From Gracilaria vermiculophylla (taxonomy: Eukaryota; Rhodophyta; Florideophyceae; Gracilariales; Gracilariaceae): DNA of 64,000 nt. The stretch is taken from NCBI GenBank assembly GCA_019155205.2, contig JAHNZQ020000172.1, positions 132,219 through 196,218 of the forward strand. The letters run 5' to 3'. The notes beneath the pieces were generated by a model, which had not been told where the DNA came from, made no database searches, and saw nothing but the letters and a program-made list of their open reading frames with translations. A program made the translations under genes and the position numbers. Positions within the stretch are counted from its first letter, which is position 1, and every line of letters starts with the position of its first letter. Below, one piece after another: positions 23,013-32,568 of the stretch.

Positions 23013-25019
23013 ATGGCGGTGGGGATCACATTCGCCCTCACTCTTCTCCTCGCCTTTCTTGCCTTTAGCGCCGATGCGCGCCTGATAAGCAAGTTTGGCA
23101 ATTGCCCCGAGCTCAATAACTTCTACATCAACCGCGTTGTTAATCTTGTAGGCCCATACGGCCTCAATTCCTACAACGCCTACACCCCGACCCGCAACCC
23201 AGGAACACTACCGAATGATCCTGGAACTCCCGGTGGCCCTGCTGGTCTCCCCCTCCATCGCCCGTTCAAAGAACCGAAGCGCGTCGGCGGTGGCAATCTC
23301 ACCGAGGCTGATCGCGACACCAGCTTTGATGACGCCGATGAGAATGGCCTCGTTGCCGGCGTCGACTTTTCCACCACCAACGTCCAAGTCACGGGCGTAG
23401 ACGAGCCGGACATCATCAAGACGGACGGCCGTCGCGTCTTCACTGTCCGCGGCAACATTTTCTCCGTCGTACAGGTGCAGCAAGGAGGAAAGACTGGCCG
23501 ACGCATAGGGCAGTTGCGCTTACCAACTGCACCGCGCGACATGCTCATCGAGGGCGACTTTCTCCTTGCCCTCGGTGACGTTTATACGTACAAGCGCCCA
23601 GTGCACCAGAGATTCAAGAGTGACCCATCATATGGCGAAGAAGCCACAGTGGTATACCAGATTTACGTCAAGGGTGGCACGCCACGCCTTGTTTCCACGC
23701 TTCATCTTGAGGGTCGCTACATCAAATCTCGCGAGGTCGACGGTGTCGTTCGCCTTGTATTGCGATTCAGTCCATTATCATCTGTCTGGCTGTACTACCC
23801 GACAGGTAATGTGAAACCCTGGCAGACCGAGAAATGGAACCGTGAGATCATTCAGTATTCTCGACCTGGCAATTGGCTGCCTACGTATCGTCTGCAACGT
23901 AATGGTCGCGAGCAATACGGTGTATACACCACGTGCAGTGATATCTACTACTCACAGAACGTGTTTGCAGGCTTCGGCATACTCACAGTTGTGACACTAC
24001 CCATCAGCGGTTTCTTGGAGCCGTCCAGCTCAGCGTCCATCATGTCGGACGCTGAAACTGTGTATGCTACAAAGAAATCCATGTTTGTGACGACGAGTGA
24101 AATTCCTTTTAACAACGTGCCCGAGAACTCGGCGCGCTGGGGCAGCGAGTACCAGACGGCGATTCATAAGTTTTCGCTGTCGAATGCTGGCGCATCGTAC
24201 ATTGCGAGTGGAGCCGTAACCGGCAGTGTCATAAACCAGTTTGCAATGCACGAATGGGGCGATACATTCTTTGTGGCAACGACGGATGGAGCAGCCTGGT
24301 GGTCCAATCGTGACTTGAGCCGCAGTAAGGTGACCGCGTTCTTGCCGAACCCAAAGACACGGCAGCTGGTGAAGATAGGCGAAGTAGGAAACCTTGGCAT
24401 CGGCGAGCGCATCTATTCCGTGCGCTACATCGCGGAAACAGCGTACGTGGTGACGTTCCGTGAGACTGATCCCTTGTACATTGTCGACCTTGCGAATCCG
24501 CGCGCGCTGCGCGTCACGGGTGAGCTTAAAATCCCAGGCTTCAGCTCGTATCTACACCCGGTCGGACCTGGGCGACTTCTCGGGGTTGGGCAGGAGGCCA
24601 CACCAACAGGTCGCACGACCGGTGCTAAAGTGTCATTGTTCGACGTGAGCGACAAGACCAACCCCCGCGAGCTCTCCACATGGACGCTGTCGGGAAGCTA
24701 CTCGGAAGCACAGTGGGATCATCGCGCATTCCTATACTGGCGACGCGAACGCGTTGCTGTGATGCCTGTGAACGTTTATTCCTCCCAGCAGCGATTCACG
24801 GGGGCGATTGTGCTCAACATATCTGAATCCACCATCACGGAACGCGGCCGTGTGACGCACAACACGACCGGAGTGGACTGGTGGAGCTGGTGGCGCCGTA
24901 ACATCGTGCGCAATGCAATCATCGGCAGTAACTACTTATGGTCCATGTCGGACACAATCCTGCAGGTGAATAATCTAAACAACCTGAACACGGTGGAAGC
25001 GCAAGTGTCCATTATGTAA
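23013..25019 (+). CDS. Secreted C-terminal beta-propeller domain protein (668 aa)
   Basis: The ATG sits in a strong context (AACCATGGCG). Residues 1-22 form a signal peptide with core FALTLLLAFLAF and a likely cut after SADA, so the protein enters the secretory pathway. Around residue 125 it carries NVQVTGVDEPDIIKTDGRR, the hallmark of the family called beta propeller domain (Pfam Beta_propel, distantly related to WD40). The end NAIIGSNYLWSMSD...LQVNNLNNLNTVEA matches that family's closing blade. Length is normal for the family (about 600-750). It is one uninterrupted frame without introns. The family is known mainly from bacteria and archaea, and its biochemical function is not established; I infer an extracellular or wall-associated role. 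There is no membrane anchor or GPI-like tail. A proline- and glycine-rich linker (residues about 58-85) separates the signal region from the domain. Confidence 0.9.
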   Translation: MAVGITFALTLLLAFLAFSADARLISKFGNCPELNNFYINRVVNLVGPYGLNSYNAYTPTRNPGTLPNDPGTPGGPAGLPLHRPFKEPKRVGGGNLTEADRDTSFDDADENGLVAGVDFSTTNVQVTGVDEPDIIKTDGRRVFTVRGNIFSVVQVQQGGKTGRRIGQLRLPTAPRDMLIEGDFLLALGDVYTYKRPVHQRFKSDPSYGEEATVVYQIYVKGGTPRLVSTLHLEGRYIKSREVDGVVRLVLRFSPLSSVWLYYPTGNVKPWQTEKWNREIIQYSRPGNWLPTYRLQRNGREQYGVYTTCSDIYYSQNVFAGFGILTVVTLPISGFLEPSSSASIMSDAETVYATKKSMFVTTSEIPFNNVPENSARWGSEYQTAIHKFSLSNAGASYIASGAVTGSVINQFAMHEWGDTFFVATTDGAAWWSNRDLSRSKVTAFLPNPKTRQLVKIGEVGNLGIGERIYSVRYIAETAYVVTFRETDPLYIVDLANPRALRVTGELKIPGFSSYLHPVGPGRLLGVGQEATPTGRTTGAKVSLFDVSDKTNPRELSTWTLSGSYSEAQWDHRAFLYWRRERVAVMPVNVYSSQQRFTGAIVLNISESTITERGRVTHNTTGVDWWSWWRRNIVRNAIIGSNYLWSMSDTILQVNNLNNLNTVEAQVSIM

Positions 25020-27538
25020 AACTCAATCTCTGTCGTGAAGGCGTTCTCAAACCGCTTTGTGTGTGATGGGTGCCCTTGCAGACAGGTCGTGGTCAATCCG
25101 CAAGTGTGGTCCGGTCATTTTACTCAAACAAGTCATCTATCCAACGTGTATCTCTCATGCACATGTGGGCAACGCCATTCAATGTTTAACACTAAAGGGT
25201 ACCTCACATTTTTCGAGGTTTCTTCTCTTGTAATGATTTTGTTGCGATGCAAGTCTTGCAAAGAACCAAGATGCAAAACTGAAAACGAACGCAGACTCTA
25301 GCAATTCAGGTTCTTTATGCAAGGTAGGCAATTTGAGTCGATCCTCAGAGTAAAAACATCGCGTGGTGTTTTCAACGTTTTTTCCCAAATTCTTTCACTT
25401 TCTTGCCCAGTATCATGCTACGCTTACGGATTGGGACGAAAAAATCCCAAGAAGTTTCTTCACGTGCGAGACCAGTTATAAAGCTATGCTTGTTAGCCGG
25501 CCAGCTGCGTGCGATTCACCAGATTGCTCGGAGTCAAGGCGCGTGGCGGCAAAACTCCACTCTTCAGCACGTTGAGTGCGAGTCAACCTTGAGGCTGTAG
25601 TTGCTTTCTGGCCGTTCTACGAGTTTATGATTCTGGGAATTGGGAAAGTTAAGGAGTAATCAATTTCCAATTTCCAGAAGTTTCTTTGGTTTCATGTGAT
25701 TTGTCAGACAGTTTGGTGTGTCCAGAGTGTTGAGACGGTAGCATTACCGTGCTTTTCGTGAAACCCCCGCATCTTAGGTTTCTTAAAATTGCTAAGCTGT
25801 ACAGAAACCATGCACACGTTCTGCACTGACGACAGCAGCTCGGGATTTTCAAATGAGCTCAAAATACAAAGAGTCTACGAGTGAGTGGTTGAGGGGGGTC
25901 AACAACCAAATTAATGACTACTAGGCATTAATTTATTAAGGCACAAATTCATGCTTGTTAAAGTAACCCTGGAGGATCTGTCTTCATGTTTCGTGTCGAT
26001 ATGGAAGGTACACGCCCAAACAGAGGTTCATTTCCACACTCTTCGGTGGCAATGTGAAAAACTTTTCGCGGTCCTTTTTTTGCTGCTCGGCTCTTTTTTG
26101 GACATCGATATACTTCTTGTGCCAAATAGCGCACTCACAACACAAGAACAGGCACCAAACACGGAAGAGTTGTCTTCTCCCCCCCTTGCGATCCGTTTTC
26201 CGATCGGAATACCATTAGTTCTAGTTCGATCCCTACAATTTGAATTCATTCAAATTGGAACTTCACTGGATGCGGCTCTTGGCGCATCTAATTCGTACCA
26301 TCTACGCTAGATTGTACTGGCGACGAAAAGCAACAAGTAGTAATCAAAGTAATATACAAATATATTGTCAAGAAATACAAAGTGGCGAGACATTACGGTC
26401 ATATTCATTATAATATTTGCCAAGAAACAGGCGCTTTGGTTTGCATCATTTTCTGCTCGGAAAAGGTATGAACGTATTTCTGTCATCGAAAACTCAAAGG
26501 TCAAATGATGTTATGCAAATCGCAGGAAAACAGGCTTTGAAACTGATTTCTATTGAGAGAAACAAGGTCGACAATCAACTATACACGCCGTTTTTTGAAT
26601 TCTCACTTTGCCAAAAATGAGACAGTTTGAGCAAGTGCATGTCTCCATTCTAAACTTTAAACCGTGCCATATATGGAAAAGTGGAGTGCGTCGGTCATTT
26701 TCTGTCGTCTATTCATCAACTGCAATCACCGAATCCGTTCTTATTCAAATAGATAGCGAGCGATATTCATCCTCACTGAAAGATTTTTCTCTTAAACTTG
26801 TTCTTCCATCAGGTTTCCCAGCGAAGTGTTTTGCCAAGGCTTCACAGAATTTTTTTAGAGAGAAAAAGTAGACTTAGACCTTAACTATTTGGGCAGAAGC
26901 ACTATCAAAAAACGCAAAAAAAGGTTTGAGATAATTAAGTTGTTCATGTTCTTTTTCACTAGTGATAAGTTTCAAAAGCTTGAAAAGGGTATAATTACGC
27001 CTCTGAAGATTTGAAATAAATGGATACATTGCACTAAAAAAAAGACGAACTCGTGTTTTTTTTTACTCATCTCTGCTTACTAAGTCTTTTCTTAGAAAAA
27101 GAATTATAATATCATCTCAAAGCTATCGCTCGTGAGATAAAAGCGTGCAACCTGCAAAACTGAATCTTTTGAGGGGCAGACCGCTGCTTCATGCAGATTT
27201 CCAAGAATTCGTGCATATTTCAATCAATTCATTGAGATTTCAAGCAATTTGCTCCAGCTTCTTTGGGCGACACGCAATCATCATTGGAGCAAAAGGCGGA
27301 GTACTAAAACTTCAACAAAATTTTGAGCGCTTTGGCAGAGAAATTGCAAAAAGTCGTGTTATTTCCGCTTTCATAAGAAAAGCAAAGTCATTGCGGCTGT
27401 TACTGTGTGCGTGGCAAAATATGTCGCTCCGCTGTCGACGAGGGTAAGTCAGAATACCGGAAGAGGGCGTGACAAGGCAATGGTCGCACCCGTGCCATGG
27501 AGCACTGATCTGTTCAAGCTGTGATCCATCGGAGGGGG
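25020..27538 (+). other. Spacer between the two host genes
   Basis: Low-complexity T- and A-runs and scattered short frames (for example 25951-26310 and 27145-27447) without recognisable motifs. One notable item is a near-perfect palindrome at 26236-26257. I see no transposon coding sequence here, in contrast to the flanks. Confidence 0.5.
26236..26257. repeat. 22-bp palindrome
   Basis: CAATTTGAAT and its exact reverse complement ATTCAAATTG flank a 2-bp TC centre. A related core (TTTGAATT-G-AATTCAAA) occurs at 31584-31600 in another spacer. It could be a protein-binding dyad or chance in AT-rich DNA. Confidence 0.6.
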
Positions 27539-27546
27539 ATAAAAGG
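27539..27546 (+). promoter_or_regulatory. Second TATA-like element upstream of the small secreted protein gene
   Basis: ATAAAAGG lies in GGGGGATAAAAGGCGCGG. It could start a transcript with a leader of about 350 bases or belong to an unannotated short gene. It is farther from the ATG at 27916 than the element at 27854 and so is less likely to be the main promoter. Confidence 0.3.
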
Positions 27547-27853
27547 CGCGGCGTGTGCTGCCCATTCTGGGTAAGTTGGATGCACTCGACTATCGACCGA
27601 TCTCGATACTTTGAGAATCTTTGTTAAGACATGCAATCTCTTTTCGGCATTCGATTGCTGCATTAATGAGCCCATTTCTTTTAAGCACTTATTTAAGTAC
27701 TCTCAATTCCGAATGGATTCCACTCTGGCGCACAGCTAGCTCAGCTTGTTGCAAGTGTGAAGACAATGCTGGAAAAAGTGATGAGTCCCTGTCGGCATCT
27801 GTTTTCTGAAACAAACACCTCTCGCCCGCGAACACTTTCCATGAGAAGAAGTG

Positions 27854-27860
27854 TATATAA
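27854..27860 (+). promoter_or_regulatory. TATA box of the small secreted protein gene
   Basis: TATATAA in GAAGTGTATATAATTCGCC lies 56 bp upstream of the ATG pair at 27916/27919. Transcription about 30 bp downstream would give a short leader of about 25-30 nt. Confidence 0.5.
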
Positions 27861-27915
27861 TTCGCCTATAGGCAGAGTCTTTTGCAAAGTGCAGCCGCCA
27901 ACAACGAAGACCCTC

Positions 27916-28470
27916 ATGATGAGCTTGACAACTTTTTGCCTTTCGTTGTGTTTAAGTCTTGTGGCTGCGGCAATCTGTTCGACTGACTCCCCGTTCTCAG
28001 CTGATGTGGTCGGTCGACGCCACAACCAGTTCTTGACCTGTTTTCCAACTCGCTATCCGGACCAGAGTAGCGTCGAGGTCAATGCCACGCATCTGATTTA
28101 TTTTCCGGTTCACACAAGCTATAACTTTGGACAATTTTGTGCTGAGGCGTATGTATTCAGGACCGACCGCTGGGCCCCTAAGTTGACACACTATCCGTAC
28201 TTGGACAATCTTTCCGATAACGGTCATCGGATTTGTAACAGAGAACAGGAGCTAAAAAAAGTTGAGGCCTGGCCACATGGTCCGACCCGTGACCAATACG
28301 CTGATGGACTAAACGCGACCATTTTCGGGCTGATGGTGTTGCGGGACACAGACTGCAAACAGAATGGGTACGGCTTGAACGTAACACAATACCAGCATCC
28401 GTGGATAGAAGCACCCATCTCCTACTTGCGCTCTGTAGCTTACAATTACGGAATGTGCAGGAACACTTGA
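27916..28470 (+). CDS. Small secreted six-cysteine protein, unknown function (184 aa)
   Basis: The frame is open upstream to 27757, but the TATA box at 27854 makes the ATG pair at 27916/27919 the likely start, and that start places a signal peptide at the N-terminus (MMSLTTFCLSLCLSLVAAA, cut near residue 19). The mature part of about 165 residues has six cysteines (ICST, LTCF, QFCAE, RICNR, TDCKQ, GMCRN), enough for three disulfides, and three N-glycosylation sequons (NAT, NAT, NVT). It is rich in tyrosine, histidine and asparagine. The last cysteine lies four residues from the end, so the protein looks complete. I recognise no family. A polyadenylation signal follows at 28667. Secretion and glycosylation are inferred from sequence; an extracellular structural or defence role would be a guess. 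Confidence 0.7.
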   Translation: MMSLTTFCLSLCLSLVAAAICSTDSPFSADVVGRRHNQFLTCFPTRYPDQSSVEVNATHLIYFPVHTSYNFGQFCAEAYVFRTDRWAPKLTHYPYLDNLSDNGHRICNREQELKKVEAWPHGPTRDQYADGLNATIFGLMVLRDTDCKQNGYGLNVTQYQHPWIEAPISYLRSVAYNYGMCRNT

Positions 28471-28666
28471 AACTCTTCAAAGTGTAAGTTTGGCAATAAC
28501 GACGAACTGGCCTGATTTTTTCAATAGATCTCCCATGCAAAAAATGAGCAATTTCGTATGGAGTACTTTCGGTATCAAAGCAAAAAGTAGTGTTTTACAC
28601 TGAAACTAGTTTTCTTTAAGGTGATGAGCTTTTGCAGAATGAAATGACGTTGTGATTTATGATTTG

Positions 28667-28672
28667 AATAAA
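28667..28672 (+). terminator. Polyadenylation signal AATAAA
   Basis: AATAAA lies 197 bp downstream of the stop of the small secreted protein gene in AT-rich sequence. It is the first canonical signal I find after that gene. Confidence 0.5.
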
Positions 28673-30189
28673 GAAAACATAATTTTCTCAATGATTTTCA
28701 ATATGTTTAACTCTTGTTAAAGTTAATGTTTCCATTATTCATGACATTTTGTGAATGAACTCTATTCAAATTTTTTCGCGTGATCGTTTATTACATTTGG
28801 ACTTGTTTACTAGATCGTATTGCATATACTTTATGCATGAGTTTGCTCTAGTTTTCTCAGGCATGACTCCTTCAGCCTAAAAATATAAAGATTGAGAACG
28901 GCTAACCATATTTGTTTGGTTCCCGATACCCAACCCTCATCGTCTTGTTTTCACATGGCTTGCATCAAATCTCGTTTGCGTTTGCGCTGTAAAAGTATAT
29001 TACCGGATGAAATTAATTTAGTGGAAAGCCTCAACAAATACGTGAATAAATGCAGCTTCTTTATTATCCCTTTTTTTCATCCCAGCTTCTACAAAGTATC
29101 AACTCTATTGCAAAATCATTTTTTACATTTTCTGATAGAGTTCTATTTTCCCATAAGTATTTATATCTTTTCCATCATATTCCATTTGAAAAAGAGATAT
29201 AGTTTTCTTCTAAAGAACTTTTTAGAACCATGTAGAGTGTTTTTGGTTACCTCAAAAAATTCTTAAGAAGCCATATCAATAACTAGTTTCCATTTCAAAT
29301 ATTTGGTCCAATATATCCCATGTATTTATCCGATGCTGAGTTTTCGGCAGAGATTTTATAGAAATATCAGCAGTCATAGTTTAAGTAGAACAGTGTTCAT
29401 TAATCACTTAATCTTGCTTGTAGCAGCCTCCTACATAAAATATATATATATATATATATATATTTACCACTATTTCAGATGTTCTATGTATACCTCCTAT
29501 TTTATACCGTAATAATTTAATTTATCATTTGGTCAAACTCCGTAAACGTTTTAAATATCTTGCTGTCCTGTTTGAAAAGCAAAAGACGGATAGTTTCCAT
29601 CTTGGGCTGCTTCTTGTAGTGCAATCATTACTACTTTTTGATTCATGTTGTAACTGATCTATGTTTCTGGCAGCAATGCGAAAGCAACCAAAATCCAAAA
29701 TCCAAAACCAATTCAGAAATTGAATTCCTGAACTTTTTTTTTTTTCACCTTCTATCGCTAAATGTTTCTCACAAATTCGTTGCATTTCTTATGAACAAAA
29801 CCATTTCTTTTATTTTGGTTACATATGTCAAAAAACAGTTTTAAATGCTTCCTAGTGATCGACGTAAAGTTTTTCATAAATTTGAACTGTGTAAACAACA
29901 GCAAATGCAAAATCTGGTTATAAACCAAATAGATATTCCAAGAAATCCGCTTTGTATAATTTTTTAAGCCTCGTTCAATATTGTGGGCGCCATCACGGGA
30001 CGGTGACGCAGGGGGCCAAAACTTTGTAATAATAAAAGCCAAAAGGGTGCTCTTCGTAGCTAAAAGCCCCAAAACAAGTTGAAAACAGTGGGATAAAAAG
30101 AACTAATCCCACTCGATGAAATAAAATATCACTAGGGAGAGCAAGAGGCTCCATCCTCAAATAAAACTTCTTAACTTCTTGTTGACACG
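28673..30189 (+). other. AT-rich spacer
   Basis: Only short frames with T-rich hydrophobic composition (for example 28892-29266), typical of AT-rich noise. It contains a TA microsatellite at 29440-29463. No transposon coding sequence seen. Confidence 0.5.
29440..29463. repeat. (TA)n microsatellite
   Basis: About twelve uninterrupted TA units. Confidence 0.95.
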
Positions 30190-30900
30190 GCGCGCAACCC
30201 AAGAATTATGTCAAGGATCACTAAGGGTCAGACCCTCGGCTTCCGGTCAGACACTCCGGGTGTGAAGTGGATTCTGCAGCCTACCTACCTCTGCACTAAT
30301 CAGAAGCAGGCGCATACAATCCTTACAGGACTTTCCGAGCAGAGCTACTAACAGCGGGATATGCTTTCACTCTATACCCAAGCTGGCCCTTTGCAGGAAA
30401 GGTTGCACGGCACGTCGCCTGCGGATAGCTTCCCGTCAAGTACTTCCGTCCGGAAATCACCAGGTCTTTCGACCGACACCGTTATCCGAGCAAAGCTCCG
30501 GTGGGACTCACACACGACAGAAACACCTTTGGTACACACTATCCGTCTCCCGTCCACGCCTGAGGCGCTTCAACCGGTCTTAGCGAAGGTACATCCCCAC
30601 CCTATTGGACAACTAGCGGCACACGCCTCACTAGAAGCCCTTTATCCAGCGGCGAACGCCTCACTGGTTGTTGATGATAGTTGAAGTGGCTAAAGGTTGA
30701 TAGAGGGTGGGGCATAGATGTTGGTCGATTGTTGAGGTGAGTTCAGACCAAAATCTGAAGCTCAGGACCTCTTTTTATAGTGTTTAGAGGCACTAAAAAC
30801 GAGCCAAAAACGCATTTCTACTTGCTAGGTACTCATGTGTGCGTCTAGGTTACTCCATTGGCTTCTAGAGACCTCCGGAGCTGCACACTAACCAATAACA
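30190..30900 (-). other. GC-rich island with a minus-strand TATA motif, possible solo LTR or promoter
   Basis: This block is clearly GC-richer than both flanks. On the minus strand CACTATAAAAAGAGG (about 30769-30783) is a good TATA box. Two similar short stretches contain ACGCCTCACT (about 30623 and 30657). The layout (AT-rich right part, TATA, GC-rich left part) resembles U3-R-U5 of an LTR, but I could not define matching TG/CA ends or a target duplication. Confidence 0.3.
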
Positions 30901-31859
30901 AAGCAAAACTTTGCGCCAGAATCACTAAAGTACTGTAGTCTTTGCTGAGCCAACAAAGCGTGCACTGTGGTAGACAATACTGGAACATTCTACACGTGTG
31001 TTCCAGCAATGTCTGGCACATTCCGCAACATTCGCGACCGACAAATATGAAAGGATCCCAAAATAAAAATTATTTCCATTAGAATCTCCATCTCTTTTGC
31101 CCATGTCATTAAAAACATTCACCCTGTAGGCGAGATTTACTTTATTGTTAAAAGAAGTTTACCAAAATCACAATCAATTTCATTTTCTCATACATAACAA
31201 AATAACTAATTTGCATGAACAGTTATGTACTTGTCTCCTCTTATTTGACGAGTAACTTTTAAAAATGTTCTATTCGCCGAATCAAAATATTCTCTTACAA
31301 TTTCGTCCTTTCAGACACATAAACGATTTGTATTGTCGATTAATTTCTCTTGATTGTTTCATTAACTTGACTTTTTCCAGAAAACAAAGCTCAAGCTATT
31401 TTTACTATCCATTTAGTTGAGAGATGTTTTAATGCACTTAATATACATCGGATAAGTACCAAAACGAGTCTCTCATAAGAAGAGCGTATTTTTAAAAGCA
31501 ACGCACCAATGAACATTTAATACAGTACTAAGTAGCACCTACTCCTTTATTTAGGTTGCTACCGTTCGCTACGAAAGCATATGTTTGAATTGAATTCAAA
31601 TATGAAGCGGATGGAAACACCTCTCTATAGGGTAGGCTAGTTTCTATTACAATGACAGAAGAGGAGATTCATCGTTGCAAGAAGAGGTAGTAAAACGATA
31701 CGTTTAGTTGTCTTTCCTCTCTTTCATATGATAGCAAACGCATAATCACAAGAACGCTTTGGGAAAAGATGAGTTCTGGTAAGCGAGCCCGGAGAAACGT
31801 CGACAACAACAACGATGTTGATCTCGTCGACTCTACACATCTACGAAAACAGTATGCTG
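30901..31859 (+). other. Spacer upstream of Gypsy-B
   Basis: No recognisable gene. A short imperfect palindrome lies at 31578-31604. The five bases before the Gypsy-B LTR are TGCTG (31855-31859), the expected left target duplication. Confidence 0.5.
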
Positions 31860-32413
31860 TGTAGTGCAGTGGACCCTAAGGTGATATTGTCATGTGGCTT
31901 TACGAAGGGATTTTCCTAAGGATGGTTCGTATTCTATGAACTGAACCGCGTGGAGCATTATTTGGCCCACGTGCGCCACAGTACCCTTGAGGAACGGTAG
32001 ATTTTATACTTATTTTAGTTAATTGGTGCAGGTAATTACTACAGTAGTGTGATCTGCTGAGGCGGGCTCCCGGCGCGGTACTTACTCTGCCGGTCGAGCT
32101 CTACTTGTGGGGAATTAAACCAAGTAGCCTTGCGCTTACGTCTATTTTTCCGGTTGGAGACTCTCGTCGAACATGCTTAGGTTTCTAAGCCGTCGATCCC
32201 CAGATCGCCTCGCAGCAGCGCCTCTAGGAGCATTGTCCGCCCAGAGAACCTCCCTCTCAGCTTTGTATTTGCGGATCTCCTTTGAGAATTCCCCCGGCTC
32301 GTAACATCGAGTACATGAGACCACCTTTAGGAACTCGCGCCTTTTGGAATCAACAAAAACTCCTAACGGACAATATGTACTACCTTCTCGAAAGGAGAAC
32401 TGACGGTACCACA
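31860..32413 (+). repeat. Gypsy-B 5' LTR (554 bp)
   Basis: It starts TGTAGTGCAGTGG and ends GACGGTACCACA. It aligns in reverse with 58065-58616 (552 bp) over its whole length, and its first 210 bp align with 47143-47351. Both full copies have the same ends, which fixes the boundaries. Confidence 0.88.
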
Positions 32414-32568
32414 ACTGGTCTTCCGACTTAAAAGGTCAGTTTCCAAAAGGAGTCGTAAGTGGCACGACAGAACAGCGTTTCTAGTCTGCAACGATCGCAA
32501 CTCAACATTGAAATTCTTCCACAAAAGGATTCGGAAGTGGAAGGAAATCACCTTCGATCTACTTCTGT

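Noticed and set aside
23180..23548. Antisense and alternative-frame ORFs across the beta-propeller gene
   Set aside because: They lie opposite a strongly supported coding frame in GC-rich sequence and have compositions of codon shadows.
29440..29463. (TA)n run as a promoter
   Set aside because: A simple microsatellite with no gene or initiation context nearby.
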